A DNA stretch of 64,000 bases from Actinernus sp. WN-2022. Taxonomy: Eukaryota > Cnidaria > Anthozoa > Actiniaria > Actinernidae. The notes below the pieces were generated by a model that was not told the origin of the DNA, ran no database searches, and saw nothing but the letters and a program-made list of their open reading frames with translations. The DNA is taken from assembly GCA_030867875.1 (NCBI GenBank), contig JAOWCC010000577.1, forward strand, positions 143,646,344 through 143,710,343, given 5' to 3'. Shown piece by piece: positions 30,570 through 42,850 of this stretch (the first letter of the stretch is position 1; each line of letters starts with the position of its first letter). A program made the position numbers and the translations under genes.

Positions 30570-31030
30570 AGAGCCCGCCCGTTTTTCGGCCAATGGTGAT
30601 TCAACGCCCGAAGCGCCCCACACAGCGGTCAAATTAAACGTCAGCGCGTGCGTATTACCGTCAGTCTGGTGGGCGGCCGCGCGAATTTCGCAAAATTTAC
30701 CTAAAAACATATTACAGTGAACTTCTACCCCAAAAAGTTAAGAAAAATACGTGAAAGTTAAGCTTTCACAGTCGATGGGAAATTGAACAAACTTCAAACT
30801 GTGAGTTTACCAAATCTTTTCGTAATTTACCAAAAAAGTTCTCAAGGTTTGAAAACGGGTGTGTGAACAGTGACGGCCGCCGGCTCGCTTTGAATTTGTT
30901 TTGGAATATGTTGTTGTTGTTGCAAGACTTTTGACGCATGCGCAGACGTTTGACCGCTGTGTGGCCTGCAAGCGCCCGAAGGTGGTTTCTTGATGCTGAC
31001 CAAAAGGAACGCGGGCTCTGGGAACGAAAT
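30570..31030. repeat. imperfect inverted repeat
   Basis: CGCCCGAAGCGCC, CACACAGCGGTCAAA at 30607-30635 is mirrored by TTTGACCGCTGTGTG, GCGCCCGAAG at 30947-30980. Confidence 0.5.
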
Positions 31031-31098
31031 TTCAGACTGAAACGCAGGAAGACATGCGTGAGAGCATGACGTAATATTCTCCTGGAGCGCTTACCATG

Positions 31099-31392
31099 GG
31101 GTTTTATCGTGCGGCCGCCATATTGAGTCCCAGGGCCGGGTTGTTCGAAGTGAGGGTAACGTTATCCCTAGGATAGCGCTAAATCTGTAATTGTACATAT
31201 CGGATATATACAGTTTACCCTCGGGGTAGCGATTTAACCTCGGGATAGCGCTCATCCTTGCTTCGAACAACCGGGTCCTGGAGAATAAAATCCTTTGTTT
31301 ACGTCAGGTAAACTCGTTCTGAAACTGCTCCAGTGTGAGGCTAAAGGGACAAAATCTATTGTTCCTAACCAATATGGCCGCCACGTGATAAA
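31099..31392. mobile_element. nested palindromes
   Basis: The outer pair is GGTTTTATCGTGCGGCCGCC / GGCCGCCACGTGATAAAACC. The inner pair (31137-31276) is GGGTTGTTCGAAG / CTTCGAACAACC, with ATAGCGCT repeats between. Confidence 0.6.
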
Positions 31393-31964
31393 ACCATTTG
31401 CACCGAAAACCGGTATTTTAGTTCGGTTGGTAATTCAATTGCATGGAACGGTTCATTTAACTGGAACGTTTTCGGAAAGGAAGGAAACCTTCGGAGGTAC
31501 TATTCTACCATTCCAACCGAAATGAACGACCATTTGCAGTAATCTACTCGTTCCATGTCCCGTCTGCTGCCAGGTTTCCAGCGCGATTTTAACGACAAAA
31601 TTGCGGCTATACTGTTCCATTTCGCATGTTCCATCCCAACCGATGTAAGCGCTCGTGGTGAGAGCTATTGTAACGGAATGTTATTCCAAGCAAACCGTTA
31701 TCAAGTTAGGGACTTGTCGTTACTATCTGACAAGTGGGAAAGTCTGAGAAAGGGCTAGAGATTGCATCGGTTCTGATGACGGAAAGTGCAAAATGTTTTC
31801 TTGACAAATCTTGTATTTATTGTTTCTTTTTTAATTATTCGCCCTTGATTGCTTTTTACATTTCGGTTTTCGAAAAATAGGATGCACACAGTTTCATTGA
31901 TGCCGAACAAACGAAGGAATGATTACTTTTTTGCGTTCACCTTCTTTGCTGAACCAGGCAGAGG

Positions 31965-32074
31965 CCAATCAATAAAACTTTTACACGTGTCTGGCCATTA
32001 TTTCAATGCCGGAAAACAATTAGTCTCCTTCGCAGCCGTTCTTAGGGTCGTCACGCAAACGCTAGCTAGTTTTT
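31965..32074. repeat. inverted repeat partner of 34785-34880
   Basis: CAATAAAACTTTTACACGTG and AGTCTCCTTCGCAGCCGTTC, TTAGGGTCGTCACGCAAACG match the reverse complement of 34785-34880. The two copies bracket the non-LTR element. Confidence 0.75.
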
Positions 32075-32126
32075 TTCCGGATTGGGTCACCTGTGGCACA
32101 TTTTGGGTCACCTGTGGCACAAATTA

Positions 32127-32502
32127 CAGAATAGCCGGCAAGCAGGCTACTAACGGCTGCTTACACCAGCCAGACATTCCATTCCCGATTGTTTGTGTAA
32201 GCCAGTCAAGATCGTTATAACGTAACATGATATGAGTTTAATAATTAGCAACGGTTCGCTTATGTCGGCACTTTCAAGCTCATTAGTACAGCATCGAAAC
32301 AAACGAGTTCTTCTAAACTCTATCTGCTTTCTTGAGAAAAACTAAGAACAGAATATATACGAAGCTCATCAAATTTTTCAAATGTAGCCTCTACATTAGA
32401 TTTCCCGCCAGAAAGTTCTGGCGCGAGTGGTTTTTGGATTCTGAGAACTGAATTCTGGTTGGCCATGCGGATGGAATGTCTGTCTGGTGTAAGAAGCCGT
32501 TA
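32127..32502. repeat. inverted-repeat element
   Basis: TAACGGCTGCTTACACCAGC, CAGACATTCC at the left is mirrored by GGAATGTCTGTCTGGTGTAA, GAAGCCGTTA at the right. Confidence 0.6.
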
Positions 32503-32508
32503 GTGTAA

Positions 32509-33955
32509 AAAATCCCTTCAAAGCTGTTAAAAATGGCTGGGGATATCATTGCTCCCTCTTTAACAACAATTCTCAATCAGTCCTTATCTATGGGTATTTT
32601 TCCTGCAGACTGGAAAATAGCTCGGGTCTCACCTGTCTTCAAGAAGGGCACAAAATCGGACCTGAACAACTATCGACCAATATCAGTCATCCCCGACAGT
32701 TATACCAATATTTTCAGTAATGAAAATAATATGCTTACAAATTGTCAATCTGGATTTTGATCACTACACAGCACTCTCACTGCAATGCTCGAGGCGACAA
32801 ATGATTGGTGTGTCAATATTGACGAAGGCTTTCTTAATGGTGTGATCTTTATTGACTTAAAGCCGAAGCCTTTGACACTATTGACCACACCATCATTATC
32901 CAAAAACTAGCAAAATACGGATTAGACCATAATTCATTAAACTGGTTCGTATCATACCTAGTATGTCATAGATGTCAGCTATGTAGTGTTAACGGCCATT
33001 TATCGACACCAAGTTCAATAACCTGTGGCGTCCCGCACAGATCCTTAATTGGCCCGTTACTTTTTCTAATATACATAAACGACCTTCCAAACTGCCTAAA
33101 TGATGGCTGCCCTCGTATGTACGCTGACGACACTAGCATAAGCTTTGCTGCTCCTACTAACGCTGAACTTGAAAAAATAATCAATAAAGAATTACTAAAT
33201 GTCAACTACTGGTTGAGGGCCAATAAGCTCAGTCTAAATGTAGCAAAGACAGAGTTTATGGTCATCGGTTCACTACAGAGGCTCAAAACACAAGCTAACT
33301 GTGACGTCAGTGTACATATTGAGGGGAAATAAATTAGTAAAGTCCATTCCAGCAAATCCCTCGGACTAAATATCGATGAGACACTGTCCTGGACCAAGCA
33401 CATTGATATGATCTCAAAAAAGATATCCTCTGGTATTGGCGCTCTAAAGCGTGTCAGACCTTTTATTACGGAGGATACTGCAATCAAAATATACAAAGCG
33501 TTGATTGGACCTCACTTTGAATATTGCAGTGCTGTATGGGACGGGCTTAGTCTAAAACTAAGTGATAAGTTGCAAAATCGTGCGGCTAGGGCAGTAACAA
33601 TATCTACCTATGACACCAGCTCAGACCCATTACTCAATATGCTTGGTTGGGATAAAACTGCAGTTGCACGAACAAAGCAGAAAGCACATGTCATGTACAA
33701 AACCTTAAACAATCGCACTCCAGCATATTTGCAAGAGATGTTTTCCTATCGACACTCAAGTTACGACATGAGAGATTCTAACAACAAATTACTTCTACCA
33801 AAGCCAAAAACTGACTACCTAAAACGCAGCTTTAGCTATTCTGGAGCTGCCTTATGGAATGGGCTTCCCAATAAACTGAGAACACTAACGTCCCTCATGT
33901 TTCAAGAGGGGCGTTGACGACCTATTCTCATCACCGGACTCCCACACGGGAAACA
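32509..33955 (+). pseudogene. non-LTR reverse transcriptase, broken
   Basis: In order: LLKMAGDIIAPSLTTILNQS, FPADWKIARVSPVFKKGTKS, DLNNYRPISVI, then after a deletion and shift GVIFIDL, LNWFVSYL, GVPHRSLIGPLLFLIYINDL, MYADDTSISF (catalytic YADD), WLRANKLSLNVAKTEFM, SLGLNIDETLSW, IYKALIGPHFEYCSAVWDG, LQNRAARAVT, and the C-terminal YSGAALWNGLPNKLRTL. Frame breaks fall near 32690, 32757, 32870, 33330 and 33890. Confidence 0.9.
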
Positions 33956-34179
33956 CGTAAAACCAGTTTTTATTGAGTTATGTACTGTTTTTAAATTGTA
34001 TATAGCTTTTTATTACACATTTGGGGTTAATATCCGTGTGATAAAGCCGTGAATAAAAACCATATCAGTGAAGTGATACGATATCACTTCACTGTACTAT
34101 TGCTTTTAGAAATAATTTTTGTTATGCTTAATTTTGTGTTATTGTATTCACTTTAAATGTACAATAAACAAATTATGGC

Positions 34180-34310
34180 ATGTTAAGAGCTTGATATCGT
34201 TTTTATTCACTCGATTTTCGTATCATATCGCTCACTCGCTCGCGGACTTGCTCGTTCGCGATATGATACGAAAACCTCGTGAATAAAAACGATATCAAGC
34301 TCTTAACATG
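34180..34310. mobile_element. near-perfect palindromic MITE
   Basis: CATGTTAAGAGCTTGATATC, GTTTTTATTCACTCGATTTT, CGTATCATATCGC is mirrored to 34310; arms of about 54 bases around TCACTCGCTCG. It sits in the 3' UTR of the L2-like element. Confidence 0.85.
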
Positions 34311-34375
34311 TAATAATCTCTATGTACTGATGTTTTTAACCGTGTATAAATAAAGTATGTCTGTCTGTCTGTGAA

Positions 34376-35134
34376 GTGCTCCAAGTCGAACTCCCTGAGT
34401 CACTGGGTAAGCGATACTGGGTCAAAAATCGAGCGCGAGAATCGAAGCGAGAGGCGAGTTCGACTTGTTTCATTTGCAGGAAATTGAATCGGGGGATTAT
34501 GTTTTGGCGCGAAAACACGTTTCTGGGGCGGAGCTTACATTTCGCGCCTTTGACAAACTCTTTCTGAGTACAATCAAATTGTAAATACCACATCCACGGT
34601 CGACTGGCTTCACACGTCAACATACAATGCCTGAAGAATTGACGCTTTGTGACTGGGCAAATGTTAGTACATCATAAGCCACGCCTACGGTTGAAAAATA
34701 AACCGGTAAATTTGGCACGCTGCAAGTGGGAAAAGTCCTTCGTGCGGGGGGCTAAGAAGGACTTTGAGAACGTCTACCGTTAGTGGCGCTAGCGTTTGCG
34801 TGACGACCCTTAGAACGGCTGCGAAGGAGACTAGAAAACAATGGGCTGACTTGTAAAATACACGTATAAAAGTTTTATTGTGTTGGCCCCCCATGACTAC
34901 AACTTCGTTTGGCCGGATATTCCGGAATATTCTTATTCTGCATGGAATAAGAATATTCTGGTTATTCTGCCTCCAGAAGCAAAATACACGGCATGTATTC
35001 CAACTATTCCAAAATAAAAATAGCTCGCGAACGAACGCCTACACGTATTATTCCCGATATTCTTATTCCAGAATAGATCCCAAAACGAACGCACTAAGGT
35101 AGATTTCAGCTCAGGTCGCAACGTTATTACTTAC
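34376..35134. other. no gene; repeat partner and AT-rich repeats
   Basis: 34785-34880 is the inverted partner of 31965-32074. 34915-35080 has many TATTCTTATTCC-like words. No exon recognised. Confidence 0.5.
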
Positions 35135-35425
35135 TTAAGGGGCTGTGTAATGGTAATAGACTTTACATTCGCGTTCCGAGCGGAAACAGATATTTCCACC
35201 AATAAACTAACGAACCTCTCGGCCATGTGGGATGATTAAAATTAAAGCAAATATGCAAAAATGACTAACAAGCAGTGCATATAAACAGTCTCCAGGAAAA
35301 ATATTGAAAATTCTTTCAATCAAGCATTCAGGGAGGGAAGTTTAACTGTTTGTATCCAATTAACAGCCGGCACCAACCGAGCGATTAATTGATACATGCG
35401 CAGTACCATGACATAGCCCCTTTAA
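35135..35425. mobile_element. MITE flanked by TTAA, TIR GGGGCTRTG
   Basis: TTAAGGGGCTGTGTAATGGT at the left; ACCATGACATAGCCCCTTTA then A at the right. The element is about 285 bases. Confidence 0.65.
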
Positions 35426-36586
35426 TACATGCGTAAAGAAAACGGTTTCATTCAGTCGCGTTTAAAGTTCGTAGTTAAAACGACGTACGTACATGTAAGA
35501 AAATATCGCAGCGTTTTTAATTATACGCTTTTACCGCTTTACGAAATTCTCCTGGCCAATGAACGCGAGCGAAATGCGTACGCGTCTAGCCAATCACAGG
35601 CAGCCTAAGCTCTGTTTCTTTTACTTAAGCAACTCTTTATAGGGTTTCACAGAAATGTATTAAAATGTAAAAAATAAAACCATTTATTTCAAATAAAGTT
35701 TAAGCAGTAAGTTGCGGTATAACAGGGCCATGGGCAGGCCACTGATACCTTCAGTTGTCACTCAACCCTTTGTAGAGTGAACAGCTGAGTGAACGGCTCT
35801 GTGAACAGTCATAAAATAGCACCTAACGTCTTTAATAAACTATCTTTCCTCTGTTCACTTTTTGCTGGTTTGTTTGATTTTAAACCCTCAAAATTTCTCA
35901 TTTTAACGGGAGAGGCTGATTCACTCGCCTACGTTCTTCACACCGTCATTTGAATTTTGAGTTCGCCATACTTGAAAAGACGAGCCGGGGGCTTACCCTT
36001 TTATACTGGAACTTCCTGTTTAACGACATTTCCATCTCACCGTTCCCAACTATAATAGAACATAGCCTACCAACGGGGAACTCATGGTTACAATGGTAGT
36101 TGTATTTCAGCAAGAGTACACTGCATTTTACTATTTGTGGTTCAAGAAAATATCCATGATCCCAACGGAGGTTACTTTTGGGTTCAACCCCCCCGGAGTT
36201 CTGTCCTGTTTCAACTCAAAACAAAATCCTACATGCAATACATTTTTCAAACCCAGCAAGACGGAGATTGCAGAACTTGTGAAACTAATAATTTAATTTA
36301 TGTCGAGGCATCTTATTATCAAAGCCAAGAGAGCGCTCTTCAACCAGTAAAACCAGATGAGTAACCGATGGGTATGATAAGAGAATAAGCATTCTGGGTA
36401 GGCTTTACTTGAGTACTTAGGCACGATCCAGCACTTGTAATGAATGCCTTAATTTTCGAATTCTCACTGCCTTCCCCGGATAGCCTGGCTGCCTCGTGGT
36501 AATATGTATAATTTTCAGTGTCGGTTATGCCTAATATGAACTTGTGTGGCGTTTTTGTTGTCCCACCTTCACTGAATACTATGTAC
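35426..36586. other. no gene recognised
   Basis: Intergenic between DTD1 and RCOR. Open frames here are short and unlike any family. Confidence 0.4.
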
Positions 36587-36659
36587 TGTTTAATAAACGA
36601 GCAGCAGTGTTTTATCAGTTTTAGACCTGATAAAACACGTGCTGCGAGTTTATTAAACG
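36587..36659. repeat. hairpin
   Basis: GTTTAATAAACGAGCAGCAG, TGTTTTATCAG pairs with CTGATAAAACACGTGCTGCG, AGTTTATTAAAC. Confidence 0.8.
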
Positions 36660-37185
36660 GCTTCAAAAACTTATAATAGTTGCTTTATGAACCTTTGTAT
36701 TCACAACGCCATGCAAAATATTCGAGTAATCACCGCCTGCGATTGCGAACATCTCAAGGGAATGACATGAAGAAATTACCATACATGTTTGAAGCGGCGT
36801 TTCGCAATGCTGAAAGTATTGTGTGGAAAAGAACAAGCAGTAGGGCAAGAATAACCTGCACTTGAAGGATTTGGTGTCGTGGTCCGGTTGACATCGATAA
36901 AGTTCAAGACTTGGAAAGCGATGTGACTGACATGACTAAATTTTTGACTCCGGCACAAAATATGAAGAGGATGTTTGTAAGTTTAATGCACGTTTTTTTT
37001 TTATTTTACGGCTTTGAGTTTGGTTTAATAATTGGAACTAAACAGTGGCTCGGTAAACAAGTAATGGTAGTTGGATAACTTCATTTAAGAAATATTATCT
37101 GTGTATCTTAGTAGTCTGCTGATATTAGTAAATTTAGTGCAAAATTATTATCTAGGTACCTTATGGTCCGTGTACTTTTTGCTAT

Positions 37186-37292
37186 CTTTGGGTCTTTATC
37201 AGTGAATTCTTAATTAGGATGAAACTTTATATAAAATTTCATGTTCATTAGTTTGCTTTATATAAAACGTTCATCCTAATTAGCAATTCAAT
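37186..37292. repeat. palindrome
   Basis: CTTAATTAGGATGAAACTTT, ATATAAA is mirrored by TTTATATAAAACGTTCATCC, TAATTAG. Confidence 0.6.
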
Positions 37293-37770
37293 GATCGAGA
37301 TCTAGAAAGCTGAATTCCGAGTTGGAAGGTGCTTATCCATTGTCTCAATCATTAACCCCGTTTCCCCCTGGGACAGAATTCAAATCCCTCAGCGGGCTTT
37401 TTAGAATGATGAGATTTTATCAGAGCATGCACGTGACTGATTTGCTTCATCTGATTGGACAAAATGCTCATTAATTATTCATGAGTTTTTGAATGTAATA
37501 TTAATATACAACTAAAATTAATAAAATTAATTATTTGTTATTAAATCGTCACACAATCCACCGGACCGAAAAAGATGGCGGTTTGTACTTTTACCCACAA
37601 TCCTTTGCGCGCGAAAAACTTTAAATTCGTTATAAAATTTTAAATCTTAAACATAGCGCCGCAATGGCGAACTCGTGAATGTAAAGTTTATTTTAGTGTG
37701 TTCTCAAAGTAAACGTGGAAATTCTCACAGTTTAAGTTATTTTTGATGTTGTGTAGACGTACTATAAAAC

Positions 37771-38237
37771 TACGTGAATGATGACGTCATCGTTACGACA
37801 CCACTAAGGGATTTATGGGGACCCAATACCATGTCTGTGAAAATTTGAGCGGCCTGCCATTAGCGGAAATGAGGGAGATATGGACATGTACTAAAAATAA
37901 CGTGACCGATGACGTCATCGTTAGGACACCACTAAGTGATTCTTGGGAACCCAATAGCATGTCTGTGAAAGTTTGAGCTGTCTGGCATTAAAATTGAAGA
38001 AGAACGGGCATGTACTTAAAATCACGTGCCCGATGACGTCATCGTACGACATCACCACTAAGCGATTGATGGGATCACCGGGATTCCTGTGGTTGACGGA
38101 TCATCTGACCGGGCTTCCTGTGGAAGGTTCAGTGAGGGGGAGAATCCCGGTCCGCACAGGAATCCTATTTTACGGGAGTTGCCTGCAGAGGAGGCTGCCC
38201 AATACCATGTCTGTCAAAGTTTGAGCCACCTGCCATT
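37771..38237 (+). repeat. tandem repeat of about 125 bases, three units
   Basis: Units start near 37771, 37901 and 38023, each with GATGACGTCATCGTTA, CACCACTAAG and CCATGTCTGTGAAAGTTTGA. The third unit is broken by about 125 bases (38072-38196) bounded by CCGGGATTCCTGTG and CACAGGAATCC. A single reversed copy is at 19680-19775. The TGACGTCA core is a CRE-like palindrome. Confidence 0.85.
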
Positions 38238-38333
38238 TAGCAAATTTCCTCTGGTTTTCTGTGGTGTGGACTCTTATTTACCACGATTTACGTCATCACA
38301 TGGTCAATATTTGTTGTGGACTCACAAGGCGCA
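38233..38333 (+). repeat. segment shared with the MITE at 28694-29481
   Basis: CATTTAGCAAATTTCCTCTG, GTGTGGACTCTTATTTACCA, CGATTTACGTCATCACATGG match the minus strand of 29149-29250 with very few changes. Confidence 0.85.
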
Positions 38334-38815
38334 GGTATACCATGATCGCCGAGGAACGGAACAAATCTCTGAGAAGTTTAGTTTTCTCTGCCGAAACTAA
38401 AGACGTCGCAGTCGAGTTGCTTTCGAAAACGTTTTGTTTAATGCTTGACTGAGCGCCATTGATTAAACGACCCTGGCTTCCCCTGGGGAAAAGCGTGTTG
38501 TTTTTGAGAAGAATAACACTAAAATACAATGTAATTATGCGGTTGACTAAATATTCAAAGAGCATGAATGGATTTTAATTACGTCACGTTTATGGTTTTA
38601 AGTATCCCACATGGAAGAAGCGGGTTTGAGAAATTAAGAAAAGAATATGCAGATTGAAATAGGTCATCCCACATGGATTACATTGAAGGTTATGATGAAG
38701 ACAGGTCAGTTTGGATTCAGTATTTTTCATCCGGGAGCGTAGGGCTAGTCGTGCCAGAGGGGAGCAGGAGTAGGAGTTGATGCTTTTGACCTTCTCACTT
38801 CCAGCCTGCATTCTC

Positions 38816-38928
38816 TTCTAATTTTCCCTCATTACGCATGCAAGGGAAATTTAGAAATATGCATTGTCTCGAAATTTCGAAACAATGCATATTTCTAAAT
38901 ATCCCTGCCATCAGGTAAAATTAGTGGT
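38816..38928. repeat. palindrome
   Basis: AGAAATATGCATTGTCTCGA pairs with TCGAAACAATGCATATTTCT; outer TTCTAATTTTCCCT pairs loosely with GGTAAAATTAG. Confidence 0.75.
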
Positions 38929-39929
38929 TTAAATGTGCCTCGGAGAACAAAAGAATCCGAGGCTACCATGGTATAACGTTCGTTATACCGAGGACTTCGT
39001 TATATAGAGCTTCGTTAAATCGAGGTTCCACCCAACACACGCTATGGCGTAGCTAGCGTCTAATACGCATGCTCACATCTTATTACCCGTAGAGTGGCAA
39101 CCATGTATAGCTGTTTCGTCCTTGTTAGGAGTCATCAGCATGGCATAGCCCCAAGACCGTCAGCCTCACTAAAGATCATAGGCCTCAGAATCTGGTTACT
39201 CTAAGGACGAGCTCAAAGCTGCTTTAAACCCCAGCCACCACACTAACACGTGTGGGAGCACGTACAAAGGTGTACGTCACTATCGGCGGGACCCAAATGC
39301 GCATGCCTACTGGTTTATCGCTCGAGCACAAAAGTCCACATGGTACAATATTTGGACCGACAAATCAGTGCACCTCCGTAACAGGTAATATTAATTCATT
39401 TTTGCATAGCATCACTAACTCCAAAGGCTTCAAGCTTGCTTGCATCAAGTCTTCTTAACCATATTGACGAAATCCGTCATATTTTGATCAATTCGCCTTT
39501 GGATGTGCTAACTGAGTCAAAAGGCAATGAAAGCAAACTTGATGACTGTATATCCGATGCGGAAATAAATACTCCAGGTTACAAATGTGATTCGGAAGGA
39601 TCGTCACCGGTGGTGGCGTTGCAATGTTTATCCGTGAAAGCCTAACTTATTCTAATAGAAGCGATTTAGTCCCTGATCCGCTCGAAATTATCTTGCGCAG
39701 AAATAAATCTGCTGCACAGTAAATATTTTCTTGTCACTACTTGGTACCGACCACCAAGCTCTGTTATGCAATTGACCTATATCATTATGACGTCAAATCA
39801 AAACAATCTATTGTTTAAACGCTAAGGATCACGGTCGTGGGAGGGAGACAAAACAGCAACAACACAAAGGAAATCGCTATCAAATGCATTTTGTAGAACG
39901 TAGAATAGCGGTAACAGCCACCAAATACG

Positions 39930-40603
39930 GCAGGAGCCCATTACCAGTAGCGTACATCTCCCAGATTAGGTCTGTCCAACAGCAGAACAGATGATGTAGC
40001 TATGTTTAGCTTTGTGTTTCCCGCGAGAAGAAAACAAAGGCCGTCACTTTTAGCCAATCAGGATGCACTGAAAATTGTAATTAACACGGTTCAAACTGCT
40101 AAAAGTACTAAAGCGCAAAGAGAACAAAAGACAACGTAATCGCATACCAGAACTTCGCGACTATAAATAGCCACATCGTCTACTGTGCTGTAGGCGCCAC
40201 ACCGCGGCAAAAACGGTATGCTCCGCTGGCCAAAAGAACGAAGGCTCTGCTATCAAATACAAATTACCGAGGGTTTCAACTTTTTTAGTAGATAATTTTA
40301 TTAACTTAGTAAACTCACAGTGAATCACAAATTAAGAAAAACTTCAACCTGTTAAAGTCTTAGGCTTAGCCTTTTAAGTAGTTTTCTTATTTTTTTGACA
40401 AAACAGTTCACAAATTATTGCTTTTAAGCAGAAATTTTAAAAATCACGGGTATGTGCCTGTTGTTTCATTTCAGTTTTCGCGGGAAACTGGGAGAGGGCG
40501 CGCGCCGACAAGAAATAGCAAATACGCATGCGCGTAACGTTTTGCCGCGGTGTGTGTGGGCGCTACCCATCACATAGGTACGCTCCTGGTAATGGGCTCC
40601 TGA
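39930..40603. mobile_element. TIR element inside the endonuclease region
   Basis: CAGGAGCCCATTACCAGTAG, CGTAC at the left is mirrored by GTACGCTCCTGGTAATGGGC, TCCTG at the right. Inner GCCACACCGCGGCAAAA has an inverted partner near 40541. Confidence 0.75.
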
Positions 40604-40928
40604 TACGGTAAATCTGGAAACCAGACAATTCGAAGTTAAATTTTCCTCAGCAGAGCAGATTTAGTTCAAAATTCTATTGTTCAAGTCAATTCTGTCCCCC
40701 TCATAAACAAGCCATTACGATACGTTAATTAAAAATTCGATCACGAAAGCAAAGAGTTAAGTGCACGTTCCTTTGTTACATTAACCAGCTTAAACAATTG
40801 ATTAAAGAGCCGACGAGAGTCACAAACTCATCAGCTACAACAATTGACTTGATTTTTACTAACCGAAACGGGAAAATATTTCAAAATCATCCACATAATT
40901 GGAATGTCTGACCATAGTTTAATAGTTT

Positions 40929-41265
40929 GTGCGACCAGGAAATTCATTGTCTCCAAACGTAGGCCGTGCTTTAACATTTACTACGCCTTGCATATATGCT
41001 GACGATACACAATTTTTTACATCTTCTTATGCTTCTAACCTAAATACTGATCACGAAAATGTATGCGATTGGCTCTCCGTCAATAAGCTCCAGTTCCAAC
41101 CTTCGAAGATAAAACTCATGCTTATTGGATCAACTTACAGCTTGGCCAATAAAGCTGGTGACTTATCTAGTACTGTGTTTATCGACAAAATTAAAGTTTC
41201 GCAAGTTTCATTCCATACTGAAATACCTAGGAGTGGAACTTGATGAAAAACTTTCATTTGAGAGT
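40929..41265 (+). pseudogene. reverse transcriptase fragment with YADD
   Basis: IYADDTQFFTSSYASNLNTD, WLSVNKLQFQPSKIKLMLIG in one frame, then YLGVELDEKLSFESHIA in the next. Cut at 41268 by a MITE. Confidence 0.85.
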
Positions 41266-41267
41266 CA

Positions 41268-41618
41268 TATAGCGATACTTACTGTGACGTCACACAGGCC
41301 AGTCACGCCACATTTGTTGCTTTCTGTGGTTGGCAGAAACGAAGCGTGAACCCAGTCAGATGCTTATAAAATATCACCGGTCGGTGCTTATTCATCGCCA
41401 AATTACTTTCTTGTCCTTCCAAAATGCAAGCAAGCACCTTTCATCGAAGCTTATATGCTCTTAACTTATAAGTCTTATAAAGGAATTAAGATTTGGAATC
41501 AGAATTGAGACTTTAGATGTATTTTGTGAGGCCTAAATCGCTAGTTCCCATACAAGTCATACAAACACGCAGGTTTTTTTGCCAACGTCAGTGTTTACAA
41601 ACAGTAAGTATCGCTATA
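41268..41618. mobile_element. MITE with TA-type target site
   Basis: TATAGCGATACTTACTGT at the left and ACAGTAAGTATCGCTATA at the right. Removing it rejoins ESHI with EKICKKS of the reverse transcriptase. Confidence 0.88.
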
Positions 41619-41793
41619 GAGAAAATTTGCAAAAAATCTCGTGCGGGAATTGGCGAATAAAACCCTTCGTCCCATTTGACTCACTGGTAAAATATACAAA
41701 GCCTTAGTCCAACCTTCCTGTGGCAAGGTCAGGTTCTGCAAGATTAATAAGTTCAATCCCGTGTGGCGAGAGTTATAACCGGGGGCTGATTAA

Positions 41794-42197
41794 TAGGCGA
41801 ATCCTTGCTGACGTCATTGTTTACATTTTTGCCTCATTAGCATAAATTAAACTTCAAGCTACAAACAAACAGACTATATCAGTTGAAAGAGAATTTTAAA
41901 CTGAGTAACCACCGAAAATTTGAGATTGATATGTTAAATATTTACGGAGAAATTGACTTTTCAAAACTATAAAATGGGCTGGGGGGCAAGAGTTGCTGAC
42001 AGCCATACATTCATTGTAAATTTTGAGCTTTTTAAACGCTCATTCCTCAAAATATGTTTATCATATCACTCTCAAATTTTCGGTGATTATCAAGTGTGAC
42101 AATCTCTTTCGATTTATGGACACTGTTTGTTTGTATGTACGTCGCTTGAAGTTTGATGTATGCTAATGAGGAAAAAACGTAAACAAGGATTCGCCTA
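41794..42197. mobile_element. MITE with TIR TAGGCGAATCCTTG
   Basis: TAGGCGAATCCTTG at the left and CAAGGATTCGCCTA at the right. Subterminal blocks (ACCGAAAATTTGAGATTGAT, mirrored at 42060-42090) pair too. No coding sequence. Confidence 0.85.
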
Positions 42198-42204
42198 TAC
42201 TCGA

Positions 42205-42400
42205 CTCCTTCATATAAGGCGCCAGGAAATAAAAGCATCAATGATTTATAAAATTCTGAACAAGCAATTTGCCCCAAATATATATAAGAACCTCGTTTCT
42301 TCAACTTTCTGATAGTGGCATAAACTATAACCTTAGAAATTTAGAAACTGACTTAGCACTTCCAAGGCCGAAAAACTAATTTCTTCAAGCGTAGTTTAAG
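42205..42400 (+). pseudogene. reverse transcriptase C-terminal fragment
   Basis: RRQEIKASMIYKILNKQFAP, then NLRNLETDLALPRPKTNFFK, the post-RT domain of the element above. Confidence 0.75.
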
Positions 42401-42850
42401 TACAGTGGTGCCGTGCTCTGTGTAACGACACGATTTTAGCGTCACGTTGACGAAGCAAGTTCTTGTTGTTTATTATTACCAATCAAACCGTAGTCATTTT
42501 AATAATTATTGTAATCTCTGTCAACCATTTCAATAATCAAGTGACAAGTAACTCACTATTGTAAAGCTATTGTGAACAATCACAAAGGCACCACATGGCA
42601 TATACTTTCACACAAGGCCCAACCGGTTTTATAAGACCTGCGCAGTAACAGCCAAGTCAATGAATCGGAATTGAGTTTTTCACATAGACGAGTTAAATTA
42701 CAAGTAGAAGTAATTAGTTAATGTTTATTCGTTATCGAATTTGAATCAAAGTTTTAATTAGTCACGGAAAAGGCAAGGTTTGTGTCCGGCAAAGCTTTTA
42801 GTTTTGGCTATACGCAAGCCTTTTTGACACCGACCTAGGCCCCACGCGAC

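Larger units (their letters stand above)
32507..34375 (+). mobile_element. L2/CR1-like non-LTR retrotransposon, 5'-truncated
   Basis: Begins inside the RT region and runs through RT, the C-terminal domain and a 3' UTR to a (TGTC)n tail at about 34355-34375. The 3' UTR is interrupted by two palindromes (34058-34100, 34180-34310). RT frames carry several shifts and a stop, so it is dead. Confidence 0.88.
39400..42440 (+). mobile_element. decayed CR1/L2-like non-LTR element broken by three MITEs
   Basis: An endonuclease piece at 39430-39720 (LLNHIDEIRHILINSPLDVL) is followed by its C-terminal part at 40770-40960 (LIKEPTRVTNSSATTIDLIF, then SDHSLIV). RT blocks follow at 40996-41265 (YADDTQFF, WLSVNKLQFQPSKIKLM, YLGVELDEKLSFESHI) and 41625-41710 (KKSRAGIGE, IYKALVQP), and the C-terminus at 42205-42400. 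Insertions lie at 39930, 41268 and 41794; RT palm motifs before YADD are deleted. Confidence 0.8.

Noticed and set aside
37570..37800. Promoter of a gene, from AAGATGGCGG and ACCCACAATCCTTTG
   Set aside because: No exon follows; the motif is shared with MITE ends, so a host promoter cannot be claimed.
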